Assembly: GCF_001440415.1 (NCBI RefSeq)
Contig: NZ_LLYA01000214.1
Coordinates: forward strand, 1-64,000
Direction: 5' to 3'
Source of the DNA: Bradyrhizobium retamae
GTDB taxonomy: Bacteria; Pseudomonadota; Alphaproteobacteria; Rhizobiales; Xanthobacteraceae
Length of the DNA: 64,000 nucleotides
This document shows, piece after piece, positions 51,381-59,598 of this stretch. Numbering within the stretch: the stretch's first letter is position 1; the number at the start of each line of letters is the position of its first letter. Position numbers and translations under genes: made by a program. The notes below the pieces were generated by a model. That model made no database searches. It saw only the letters and a program-made list of their open reading frames with translations, and was not told the origin of the DNA.

Positions 51381-52157
51381 TCAAGATGACCGCACGCGTG
51401 AGGGCTGCGCATGACCGTTGGCTCGGCTCCAGCGAACGACCGCCTCGGTGCGGTTATGCGCGGAGCACTTTCGCATGATACGTTGTATATGCATTTTTAC
51501 GGTGTTTTCCGAAAGGTTGAGCTTGACGGCAATCAACTTGTTCGGAAGGCCGAGCTGCAGCGCCTCGAGCACATGTTGTTCGCGCGGCGTAAGGTCACCC
51601 ATCGCCTTCTCCGGCACAATCCTGGTGCCGCCGTTATCCTCGTTCGTTACGATTAGTTCGGACGCGTCGGGGCATCCCGAGATCGTCTTGCTCGATGCTG
51701 CTCCGTTTTGCCCCACGATCGGTAACGGTCGGTAGACCCCACCGGCAAGGACCAGGCGTAATCCGGCAATAGCTAGTTCGACCGGGATCGATGTCGGAAA
51801 GAAGCCGCGCACTCCGCGTTGCATCGCGGCCGAAGCCGTCGCATCGTCGTCGCGGTTTGACAACACGGCAACGGACGCTTTCGGGCAGGTTTCTGCAAGG
51901 AGGGCGAGGCTCTCCTCGATCGAAGGATCAGTGATCTGCTTGTGCCCGATATTCAGCGCAATCAAGCGGATGTCTCTGCCGGATAGCCAGTTCAGGCCAC
52001 TAGTCGTGGCCATCTCGACGATCTCGAACCCAGTGAGCTCTCTCTTGAGGATGTTGAGGATGCACGTACGCGCCAGGACATGTTGCTCGATGATCACGAG
52101 CACCGGCGAGTTTTGTGATACCAAGGCCAGTTCCGCGGGATTAGAAAAATCGTCCAT
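51381..52157 (-). CDS. NarL/LuxR-type regulator with a receiver lacking the phosphoacceptor Asp
   Basis: 258 residues. The N-terminal 130 residues follow the receiver fold (VLVIIEQHVLARTCILNILK, VAVLSNRDDDATASAAMQRG, RGFFPTSIPVELAIAGLRLV), but the strand-3 position that normally carries the phosphorylated Asp reads LIALNIGHK, with Asn at about 69. The C-terminal LuxR helix-turn-helix is complete (LTPREQHVLEALQLGLPNKL, LNLSENTVKMHIQRIMRKC). It is therefore likely a phosphorylation-independent DNA-binding protein. ATG 52157 follows GGGGAC. Convergent with the secretion operon that ends 32 bases away, making it the natural candidate regulator of that locus. Confidence 0.82.
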   Translation of the reverse strand: MDDFSNPAELALVSQNSPVLVIIEQHVLARTCILNILKRELTGFEIVEMATTSGLNWLSGRDIRLIALNIGHKQITDPSIEESLALLAETCPKASVAVLSNRDDDATASAAMQRGVRGFFPTSIPVELAIAGLRLVLAGGVYRPLPIVGQNGAASSKTISGCPDASELIVTNEDNGGTRIVPEKAMGDLTPREQHVLEALQLGLPNKLIAVKLNLSENTVKMHIQRIMRKCSAHNRTEAVVRWSRANGHAQPSRVRSS

Positions 52158-52352
52158 GATGTCCCCGAATTCAGAGATTAGCTGTCACTCCACAAGCTTT
52201 GATTCCATTTTCCATGGAGCAAATCTGCCCCACACACTCTGCAGCGGTTTGCTGCTGATCGCAACGTCGCTTCCGGCTTTCGAATTTGTGGAACGTCGCC
52301 GGAGGATCTTCTGGTCCGTCGCAATAGATCTTGGCAGCGGTTCTGTCGTAGG

Positions 52353-52961
52353 CTAGCTGCTGCAAATATTCCGGTACGCGCTCGCCGCCGCTGAATTGGC
52401 GGGACCATCGACGACGTATGCTTCATCTTCCGTCACGAGATACAAAAACGGCCTATCTCCGGTACCTTCGCCCGACGGCTTTTTACCTTTGACACGACCA
52501 CAAATGGTGTCGACGGACTGCCCGAGCGTATTTTTGCGGATGGCCCGTTTCATTTCACCGAACTCGGCAGACGCCGGCTCCTCCAACTTCGCGGCAATCG
52601 TGGTCTTCGCCTTGATCATGACCGGATCGGACGTCTCAGCGGGCCGACCAGATGCCGGGGCTTCGACTTTCGCTTCGATCATGGTGGACTTCGCCTTTTT
52701 CTCAGCGCGTTGGGTCCCGTCGCGGACGTGGGCAATCGACGGCTCTTGCGTCTTCGTCGCGATTGTGGATTTGGCTCTTGGTGCCGCGGAATGCGTCTTG
52801 GATGACGCTGGCGCCGGTTCAATCGGCCGGCTGGCCGCCATCCCGTTGAGACAGCCGGACCCAATGGCGTCCGTGCATGCTTCCATGCTTGCTTGCGGCG
52901 GTAAGAGGCAGCTACAGCCAACCAGGGTCGCAGCCAGAACACCAATGAGAAGCGTTCTCAT
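52353..52961 (-). CDS. Hypothetical lipoprotein
   Basis: 202 residues with a lipoprotein signal (LLIGVLAATLVGCSCLLPPQ; lipobox LVGC, lipidated Cys16). The middle is a low-complexity linker with three related units (KSTIATKTQEPS, KSTMIEAKVEAPAS, KTTIAAKLEEPAS), as in proteins that span the periplasm or peptidoglycan. The C-terminal 75 residues look folded (IRKNTLGQSVDTICGRVKGK, RPFLYLVTEDEAYVVDG) with two Cys (DTICGR, NICSS) that could form a disulfide. No family recognised. ATG 52961 follows GAGGGA. Part of the secretion module by position. Confidence 0.75.
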   Translation of the reverse strand: MRTLLIGVLAATLVGCSCLLPPQASMEACTDAIGSGCLNGMAASRPIEPAPASSKTHSAAPRAKSTIATKTQEPSIAHVRDGTQRAEKKAKSTMIEAKVEAPASGRPAETSDPVMIKAKTTIAAKLEEPASAEFGEMKRAIRKNTLGQSVDTICGRVKGKKPSGEGTGDRPFLYLVTEDEAYVVDGPANSAAASAYRNICSS

Positions 52962-53210
52962 GCTAATCCCTCATAAAGGGGCCTGAGGTCCGCTCGCAAT
53001 TCTTGCGGCGATCTAAAATGTTGCGCTGGTTGTCTATCATTTGCGCAAAAGTCTTAACTGCTTGTTAAACGCCCGTCCTTCGCCGCAGCGAGCTCCAGCA
53101 TCGTTAATTCCGGAGCAACGCAGTTTCGCGGTGGGTGGGCGTTGCGATGATGAGAGCTGCGGCGGGTGGCCGCCGTGCCGATTCAACCTGACTTCCTCTC
53201 GCCCTAACAA

Positions 53211-53236
53211 AAAGGCCGCCGAAACCGGCGGCCTTT
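53211..53236. terminator. Terminator after frc
   Basis: Perfect 8-bp stem GGCCGCCG (53214-53221) / CGGCGGCC (53226-53233), A-run before and TTT after, 24 bases downstream of the frc stop on the minus strand. Can serve both directions. Confidence 0.7.
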
Positions 53237-53257
53237 CGTGCTGTTCGGATGGCGTCG

Positions 53258-54535
53258 TTACTCCGCCGCCTGCTTGCGCGGCGGCTCGAGCGCGCCGGAG
53301 TCGTGGATTTCGGCGATCTGGTGATCGCTGAAGCCGAGTACCTGGCGCAGGATCTCGTCGGTATGCTCGCCGAGCAGCGGGGAGCGGGTCACCTCGCTCG
53401 GTGAGTCCGACAGCTTGATCGGATTGCCGACCGAGATGTACTTGCCGCGGGTCGGATGATCGACCTCGACCACGGTGCCGGTGGCGCGCAGCGACTGGTC
53501 CTCGGCGATCTCCTTCATCGACAGGATCGGGCCGCAGGGGATGTCGTCCTTGTTGAGTATCTCCATCGCCTCGAACTTGGTCTTCGTCATCGTCCACTGT
53601 TCGATGCGGGCGAAGATTTCGTTCAGCCGGGGCAGGCGGGCCGGCGGCTTGGCGTAATCCGGATGGGTCTTCCAGCCGGGCTCGCCGATGACGTCGCAGA
53701 TCTTCTCCCAGACCGGCGCCTGGGTGATGAAGTAGATGTAGGCGTTGGGATCGGTCTCCCAGCCCTTGCACTTGAGGATGCGGCCAGGCTGACCGCCGCC
53801 GGAATCGTTGCCGGCGCGCGGCACGGCGTCGCCGAACGGAATGCCTTCGCCGTACTGGCTGTATTCCTTCAGCGGGCCATGGGCGAGGCGCTGCTGGTCG
53901 CGCAGCTTTACGCGCGCAAGGTTCAACACGCCGTCCTGCATCGCTGCGGTGACGCGCTGGCCTTTGCCCGAGTGGGTGCGCTGATAGAGCGCGGTGACGA
54001 TACCGAGCGCCAGATGCAGCCCGGTGCCGCTGTCGCCGATCTGCGCGCCGGTGACGAGCGGCAGACCGTCGCGGAAGCCGGTGGTCGAGGCGGCGCCGCC
54101 GGTGCACTGCGCGACGTTCTCATACACCTTGCAGTCTTCGTACGGGCCGGGACCAAAGCCCTTGATCGAGGCCACGATCATCTTTGGGTTGATGCTATGG
54201 ATCTTCTCCCAGGGGAAACCCATGCGGTCGAGCACGCCGGGGCCGAAGTTTTCCACCAGCACGTCGCAGCTCTTGATCAGCGCGGTGAGGACTTCCTTGC
54301 CCTTCGGGTTCTTGGTGTCGAGCGTGATCGAACGCTTGTTGTGGTTCAGCATGGTGAAATACAGGCTGTCCACGTTCGGGATGTCCTGCAACTGGCCGCG
54401 CGTGATGTCGCCGACGCCGGGGCGCTCGACCTTGATCACGTCGGCGCCGAACCACGCCAGCAATTGCGTGCAGGTAGGGCCCGACTGGACGTGGGTGAAA
54501 TCGAGAATACGAACGCCCGTGAGCGCCTTTGTCAT
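53258..54535 (-). CDS. frc: Formyl-CoA:oxalate CoA-transferase
   Basis: Class III CoA-transferase of 425 residues that moves CoA from formyl-CoA to oxalate, giving oxalyl-CoA for the decarboxylase. Catalytic Asp168 is in TGAQIGDSGTGLHLALG (Asp169 in the Oxalobacter enzyme). Other hallmarks: RILDFTHVQSGPTCTQLLAW at the N-terminus, VENFGPGVLDRMG, and the glycine loop GNDSGGGQPGRI. Start taken at ATG 54535 (MTKALTG), with GGAG 8 bases ahead; ATG 54541 lies too close to that site. Last gene of the gntR-oxc-frc operon, 60 bases after oxc, followed by a hairpin terminator. A truncated second copy of its 3' end lies at 45.6 kb. Confidence 0.96.
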   Translation of the reverse strand: MTKALTGVRILDFTHVQSGPTCTQLLAWFGADVIKVERPGVGDITRGQLQDIPNVDSLYFTMLNHNKRSITLDTKNPKGKEVLTALIKSCDVLVENFGPGVLDRMGFPWEKIHSINPKMIVASIKGFGPGPYEDCKVYENVAQCTGGAASTTGFRDGLPLVTGAQIGDSGTGLHLALGIVTALYQRTHSGKGQRVTAAMQDGVLNLARVKLRDQQRLAHGPLKEYSQYGEGIPFGDAVPRAGNDSGGGQPGRILKCKGWETDPNAYIYFITQAPVWEKICDVIGEPGWKTHPDYAKPPARLPRLNEIFARIEQWTMTKTKFEAMEILNKDDIPCGPILSMKEIAEDQSLRATGTVVEVDHPTRGKYISVGNPIKLSDSPSEVTRSPLLGEHTDEILRQVLGFSDHQIAEIHDSGALEPPRKQAAE

Positions 54536-54594
54536 CGTCATTGCTCCGTACTGTGTCTGTACTGCGTGATGCAGATTGAATGAATGGAGGTCGG

Positions 54595-56325
54595 TTACTT
54601 CTTTTTCAGAACGCTCTGCGGATTGAGGTTGCCGATGCGGCCGCTCTCCGAGCCTGCCGCCGGATCGATCACGGCGTTGATCAGCGTCGGCTTGCCGGAA
54701 TCCATCGCCGCGTTGACGGCGCGCTTCAATTCGTCGGGCGAGGTGGCGTTGATGCCGACGCCGCCGAAGGCTTCCATCATCTTGTCGTAGCGCGAGCCCT
54801 TGACGAACACCGTCGTCGCCGGATCGGAACCGCCCGTATTGACGTCGGTGCCGCGGTAGATGCCGTCATTGTTGAAGATGACGATGCAGACCGGAAGCTG
54901 ATAGCGGCAGATGGTCTCGATCTCCATGCCGGAGAAGCCGAACGCCGAGTCGCCTTCGACCGCGAGCACGGGCTTGCCGGTTTCGACCGCGGCCGCAATC
55001 GAATAGCCCATGCCGATACCCATTACGCCCCAGGTGCCGACGTCGAGCCGCTTGCGCGGCTTGTACATGTCGATGACGCCGCGGGCGAGGTCGAGCGTGT
55101 TGGCGCCTTCGTTGACGAGGATGGCGTCCGGCCGTTCCTTGATGATGGTGCGCAGCGCGCCGAGCGCGCCGTGATAATCCATCGGGGAAGCGTTGCTCAT
55201 CAGCTTCGGCGCCATCTTGGCGACGTTGTCGTCACGCTTCTTGTTGACGGTCGAGACCCAGTCGGCTGGCGCGGCCGGCCAGTTGCCGCCCATGCCCTCG
55301 AGCAAAGCGGACACGCAGGAGCCGATATCGCCGACCACGGGGGCCGCGATCTCGACGTTTGAATCCATCTCCTTCGGCTCGATGTCGACCTGGATGAATT
55401 TCTTCGGCGCATCGCCCCAGGTCTTGCCCTTGCCGTGCGACAACAGCCAGTTGAGGCGGGCGCCGATCAGCATCACGACGTCGGCGTCCTTCAGCACGGT
55501 CGAGCGTGCGGCACCGGCCGACTGCGCGTGCGTGTCGGGCAGCAGGCCCTTGGCCATGCTCATCTGCAGGAACGGCGCGCCGGTCTTTTCGACAAAGGCG
55601 CGGATCTCGTCGTCGGCCTGCGCGTAAGCCGCGCCCTTGCCGAGAATGATGAGGGGGCGCTTGGCGCCCTTGAACACGTCGAGCGCGCGCTTGACGGCCG
55701 ACGGGGCAGGGATCTGGGCGGGGGCTGCATCGATCACCTTCACCAGCGACTTTGCGCCGGCGCCGGCGTCCATCACCTGGCCGAAAAGCTTGGCCGGCAG
55801 GTCGAGATAGACGCCGCCCGGACGTCCCGACACCGCGGCGCGGATCGCGCGGGCGAGACCGATGCCGATGTCGGCGGCATGCAGCACGCGGAACGCTGCC
55901 TTGCAGAGCGGCTTGGCAATCGCAAGCTGGTCCATCTCTTCATAGTCGCCCTGCTGCAGGTCGACGATCTCGCGCTCGGAGGAACCCGAGATCAGGATCA
56001 TCGGGAAGCAGTTGGTGGTGGCGTGGGCCAGCGCAGTGAGGCCGTTGAGAAAGCCGGGCGCCGAGACCGTGAGGCAGACGCCGGGTTTTTTGGTGAGAAA
56101 GCCGGCGATCGAGGCCGCGTAGCCGGCGTTCTGCTCGTGGCGGAACGACAATACGCGCATGCCCGCGGCCTGCATCATGCGTCCGAGGTCGGTGATCGGG
56201 ATGCCCGGCACACCATAGATAGTATTGATGCCGTTGAGCTTGAGCGCATCGATGACGAGATGAAAGCCATCCGTCAGCTCTTGCTCGGTGCCCGGTGCTT
56301 CGGACTTGGTCGCGGTATTCAGCAT
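54595..56325 (-). CDS. oxc: Oxalyl-CoA decarboxylase
   Basis: ThDP-dependent enzyme of about 576 residues that converts oxalyl-CoA to formyl-CoA and CO2. Catalytic Glu64 lies in RHEQNAGYAASIAG; the ThDP/Mg motif runs from GDSAFGFSGMEIETICRY to IVIFNNDGIYRGTD; the C-terminal CoA-binding tail is typical. Start taken at ATG 56325 (MLNTATKS), which has GGGAG 9 bases upstream; ATG 56334 is an alternative with the site too close. Middle gene between the GntR regulator and frc. Confidence 0.96.
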   Translation of the reverse strand: MLNTATKSEAPGTEQELTDGFHLVIDALKLNGINTIYGVPGIPITDLGRMMQAAGMRVLSFRHEQNAGYAASIAGFLTKKPGVCLTVSAPGFLNGLTALAHATTNCFPMILISGSSEREIVDLQQGDYEEMDQLAIAKPLCKAAFRVLHAADIGIGLARAIRAAVSGRPGGVYLDLPAKLFGQVMDAGAGAKSLVKVIDAAPAQIPAPSAVKRALDVFKGAKRPLIILGKGAAYAQADDEIRAFVEKTGAPFLQMSMAKGLLPDTHAQSAGAARSTVLKDADVVMLIGARLNWLLSHGKGKTWGDAPKKFIQVDIEPKEMDSNVEIAAPVVGDIGSCVSALLEGMGGNWPAAPADWVSTVNKKRDDNVAKMAPKLMSNASPMDYHGALGALRTIIKERPDAILVNEGANTLDLARGVIDMYKPRKRLDVGTWGVMGIGMGYSIAAAVETGKPVLAVEGDSAFGFSGMEIETICRYQLPVCIVIFNNDGIYRGTDVNTGGSDPATTVFVKGSRYDKMMEAFGGVGINATSPDELKRAVNAAMDSGKPTLINAVIDPAAGSESGRIGNLNPQSVLKKK

Positions 56326-56391
56326 GGGCTTCATCTCCCTGATCGTTTTGGTTCGGACGATTTTTCGTCGTCTTCTGGTGCGAAGGTTCGT

Positions 56392-57123
56392 CTAGCTAAA
56401 AAGTTCCTGCCCGTGCGCTTCGACGTAGGCGGCAAGGCCCAGCGTGTGGTCGCGCGCGCGCTTCTCGGCGAGTTCGGTGTCGCGTGCTTCCAGCGCTTCG
56501 ATGATTGCAAGATGTTCGGGCAGCGAGGTCGCGGTGCGATCCTTGCGTCCGATGGTCAATTGCCGGTAGCCGCGCACATGCAGCAGGAGATCGTTGGTCA
56601 AATCGACCAGCACCGGCGATTCCGAAAGCGAGATCAGCGCCTGATGGAACGCGATGTTGGCCTTGGAGTATTCCTCGACATGATCCTGCGGCAGCCGGTC
56701 CTTGCCAAAATCCTTGAAGAAATCGCGCAGCGCGGTGATGTCCTTCTTGCGCGCGGTGGTCGTGATCAGGCGCGCCGCCATGCTCTCGAGTGCGGCCCAG
56801 GCGCGGATCATGTCGACGATCTCGGTCTTGGTGCGGCGGACCACGACGATGCCGCGACGCGGCACGGTTCTGACGAAGCCATCCTGTTCCAGCATCGCGA
56901 TGGCTTCGCGAATAGGGGTGCGGCTTACGCCGAGGCGCTCGGACAGCGCGCGCTCGTCGAGCATCACCTGCTCGGGTGTCGCATAGATATCCATCTTGAG
57001 AATAGCTTCCTTCAAGGCCTCGTAGGCCTTGTTCTTGAAGCTCGTCTCAGGCGCAATCCGAACGATTGCGATATCTGCCTCAGCCATGACAGGCGGCGCC
57101 TTGGTTTGTTTACGTGCGGGCAC
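56392..57123 (-). CDS. GntR-family (FadR/FCD) regulator, proposed regulator of the oxalate genes
   Basis: 243 residues. N-terminal winged helix (YEALKEAILKMDIYATPEQV, DERALSERLGVSRTPIREAI, FVRTVPRRGIVVV) and C-terminal all-helical FCD ligand domain with the metal-site residues expected near NIAFHQALISLSES and EHLAIIEALEARD. Start GTG 57123 follows GGAGGAG by 7 bases. First gene of an operon with oxc and frc. Two copies of the palindrome TGGYAT-N5-ATRCCA lie in the divergent promoter between it and the acyl-CoA synthetase gene, and four more precede other carboxylate genes, so it probably autoregulates and controls them. Ligand unproven; oxalate or an oxalate-derived CoA ester is the obvious guess. 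Confidence 0.9.
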   Translation of the reverse strand: MPARKQTKAPPVMAEADIAIVRIAPETSFKNKAYEALKEAILKMDIYATPEQVMLDERALSERLGVSRTPIREAIAMLEQDGFVRTVPRRGIVVVRRTKTEIVDMIRAWAALESMAARLITTTARKKDITALRDFFKDFGKDRLPQDHVEEYSKANIAFHQALISLSESPVLVDLTNDLLLHVRGYRQLTIGRKDRTATSLPEHLAIIEALEARDTELAEKRARDHTLGLAAYVEAHGQELFS

Positions 57124-57183
57124 GACTCGTCTCCTCCCTGTTTTGGAGACGTCTTCTTAGCAGAAGAAACACCCGAAGATTTT

Positions 57184-57200
57184 TGGCATACCAAATACCA
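57184..57200. promoter_or_regulatory. GntR-type operator, site E
   Basis: TGGCATACCAAATACCA, 61 bases upstream of the gntR start codon; both half sites (TGGCAT, ATACCA) match the consensus. Confidence 0.8.
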
Positions 57201-57248
57201 GGATGTCAAGATGCCCGTGTTTTCGCTGTTTCAGCGCGATAGTTTGTC

Positions 57249-57281
57249 TTGACAATCCAATCTCTGGCATACCAAATGCCA
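57249..57281 (+). promoter_or_regulatory. Promoter and operator site F of the acyl-CoA synthetase gene
   Basis: A -35-like TTGACA lies at 57249-57254. The palindrome TGGCATACCAAATGCCA, the best of the six sites, is at 57265-57281 and covers the region where the -10 element would be, so binding there should repress. The gene starts at 57306 with AGGAGG ahead. Confidence 0.75.
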
Positions 57282-57305
57282 TAAACTAGCCCCAGGAGGA
57301 AGCCA

Positions 57306-59471
57306 ATGTCAAATTCTGCAGATGCGGCCCGCAAGATCGCCGAGCCCAGCGCCCAAGAGGCTGTCCGCCGGGTGCTCGATACGGTGAAAGCCGAGAAGCG
57401 CACGAGCCTCACTGCGCCGGAAGGCAAGGTCGTGTGCGATGCCTATGGCATCCCGGTTCCTAAAGAGGGCGTGGCCAAATCTGCCGCTGATGCGTCCAAG
57501 ATCGCATCCAGCATGGGCTTCCCGGTGGTGATGAAAATCGTCTCGCCGGACATTCTCCACAAGACCGAAGCCGGCGGCGTCATGGTCGGGGTCAAGACCG
57601 CGGCCGATGCCGAGAAGGCCTATGACACCATTCTCGCCAATGCGAAGAAGTATAAGGCCGACGCCAAGGTCGATGGCATCCAGGTGCAGCAGATGCTGGC
57701 CGGCGGCACCGAAGTCATCGTCGGCTCCATTACCGATGGTTCGTTCGGCAAGCTTGTCGCCTTCGGCCTCGGCGGCGTGCTGGTCGAGGTGCTGAAAGAC
57801 ATCACCTTCCGCCTGGCGCCCGCAACCAAGGACGATGCGCTGTCGATGCTCGATGGCATCCAGGCTCATGACATGCTGAAGGGCGTGCGCGGTGGCGATC
57901 CGGTCAGCCGCGATGCGCTGGCTGACGTCATCGTCAAGGTCTCGCAGCTCGTCAGCGATTTCCCCGAAATCGTTGAACTCGATCTCAATCCGGTATTCGC
58001 CACCAAGAAGGACGCGATTGCCGCCGACGTGCGCATCGTCGTCGATTTCGACTACAAGCCGCGTCCGGCGCCGCGCCCGACCGAAGAAATCGTCACTGCG
58101 ATGAACCGCATCATGCAGCCGAAGGGCGTTGCTGTGATCGGCGCCTCGGCCGAGGACGGCAAGATCGGCAACTCCGTGATGAAGAACCTGATCAACGGCG
58201 GCTACAAGGGCGATATCTATCCGATCCACCCGAAGGCGGCCGATATCCTGGGCTACAAGGCCTACAAGAGCGTCAAGGATGTTCCGGGCGTAATTGACAC
58301 CGCGGTGTTCGCGATCCCCGCAAAATTCGTTGCCGGCGCGCTGGCCGAATGCGGCGAGAAGAAAATTCCAGGTGCCGTGCTGATTCCGTCGGGCTTTGCC
58401 GAAGCCGGCGCGCCAGAATTGCAGGCCGAGATCGTCGAGGTCGGCAAGAAGTACAACATCCGCCTGATGGGGCCGAACATCTACGGCTTCTATTATACGC
58501 CGGCCAATCTCTGCGCCACGTTCTGCACCGCCTATGATGTCAAGGGTTCGGCAGCGCTGTCGTCGCAGTCCGGCGGCATCGGCATGGCGATCATCGGTTT
58601 TTCGCGCTCGGCCAAGATGGGCGTCTCCGCGATCGTCGGTCTCGGCAACAAGTCCGATATCGACGAGGACGATCTGCTCGCCTTCTTCGAACAGGATCCG
58701 AACACCGCGATCATCGCTCAGCACTGCGAAGACCTGAAGGATGGCCGCGCCTTTGCGGAGGCTGCCAAGCGCGTCGCCAAGAAGAAGCCGGTGGTGGTGC
58801 TGAAGGCGGGCCGCACCTCGGCCGGTGCGAAGGCGGCATCCTCCCATACCGGCGCGCTTGCCGGCAACGACAAGATCTACGAGGACGTGTTCGCGCAGTC
58901 GGGCGTGATCCGCGCCCGCAGCTTGCGGCAACTGCTCGAATTCGCGCGCGGCGTGCCGGTGCTGCCGACGCCGAAGGGCGAGAACATTCTGATCATCACC
59001 GGTGCGGGCGGCTCGGGCGTGCTGCTGTCGGACTCGGTGGTCGACAACGGCCTGTCGCTGATGACGATGCCGCCGGACCTCGATGCCGCGTTCAGAAAAT
59101 TCATCCCGCCGTTCGGCGCGGCCGGAAATCCTGTGGACATCACCGGCGGCGAGCCGCCGATCACCTATGTCAACACGGTGAAGCTCGGCCTGTCGGATGA
59201 GCGTATCCACGCGCTGATCCTCGGCTACTGGCACACCATCGTGACGCCGCCGATGGTCTTCGCCCGCAATATGGTCGAGGTGAAGAAGGAGATGGAGGCC
59301 AAGGGCTTTGTGAAGCCGATCGTGGCCTCGCTCGCCGGCGACGTTGAGGTCGAGGAGGCCGCCGAGTATCTCTACCAGAACGGCATCCCGGCCTATGCCT
59401 ATTCGACCGAACTGCCCGTCGAGGTGCTCGGCGCCAAGTACAAGTGGGCGCGTGGCGCGGGCTTGCTCTGA
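57306..59471 (+). CDS. NDP-forming acyl-CoA synthetase, fused ATP-grasp and CoA-ligase domains
   Basis: 721 residues. Order: ATP-grasp domain (about 20-240; GFPVVMKIVSPDILHKTEAG, LVAFGLGGVLVEVLKDITFR), CoA-binding Rossmann domain (about 265-360; GVAVIGASAEDGKIGNSVMK), then the ligase domains (from about 400; AALSSQSGGIGMAI, GLGNKSDIDEDD) with the phospho-His segment SSHTGALAGND. The domain order is beta-alpha, the reverse of the usual alpha-beta fusion, as in the Pat-like and many bacterial forms. It couples acyl-CoA and ADP/ATP interconversion. Divergent from gntR-oxc-frc, sharing its operator region, so the likely acyl group is oxalyl, formyl or another small acid; unproven. ATG 57306 follows AGGAGGAAGCC. 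Confidence 0.88.
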   Translation: MSNSADAARKIAEPSAQEAVRRVLDTVKAEKRTSLTAPEGKVVCDAYGIPVPKEGVAKSAADASKIASSMGFPVVMKIVSPDILHKTEAGGVMVGVKTAADAEKAYDTILANAKKYKADAKVDGIQVQQMLAGGTEVIVGSITDGSFGKLVAFGLGGVLVEVLKDITFRLAPATKDDALSMLDGIQAHDMLKGVRGGDPVSRDALADVIVKVSQLVSDFPEIVELDLNPVFATKKDAIAADVRIVVDFDYKPRPAPRPTEEIVTAMNRIMQPKGVAVIGASAEDGKIGNSVMKNLINGGYKGDIYPIHPKAADILGYKAYKSVKDVPGVIDTAVFAIPAKFVAGALAECGEKKIPGAVLIPSGFAEAGAPELQAEIVEVGKKYNIRLMGPNIYGFYYTPANLCATFCTAYDVKGSAALSSQSGGIGMAIIGFSRSAKMGVSAIVGLGNKSDIDEDDLLAFFEQDPNTAIIAQHCEDLKDGRAFAEAAKRVAKKKPVVVLKAGRTSAGAKAASSHTGALAGNDKIYEDVFAQSGVIRARSLRQLLEFARGVPVLPTPKGENILIITGAGGSGVLLSDSVVDNGLSLMTMPPDLDAAFRKFIPPFGAAGNPVDITGGEPPITYVNTVKLGLSDERIHALILGYWHTIVTPPMVFARNMVEVKKEMEAKGFVKPIVASLAGDVEVEEAAEYLYQNGIPAYAYSTELPVEVLGAKYKWARGAGLL

Positions 59472-59484
59472 GCTTATCAACGAT

Positions 59485-59521
59485 AAATGCCGCTTCGGAA
59501 GCTCTCCGAAGCGGCATTTTT
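59485..59521 (+). terminator. Strong intrinsic terminator of the acyl-CoA synthetase gene
   Basis: Perfect 15-bp stem AAATGCCGCTTCGGA (59485-59499) / TCCGAAGCGGCATTT (59505-59519) followed by TT, 13 bases after the stop codon. Confidence 0.85.
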
Positions 59522-59598
59522 GTCCAACTAATAACAACAAGCGGACATTCGCCGTTCGACGCGCTGGCACTCTGACTGATTCATGGATGCAGGTCGCG

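Noticed and set aside
53037..54107. 356-codon reverse frame overlapping frc
   Set aside because: Out-of-frame shadow of frc; Arg/Ala-rich with no domain.
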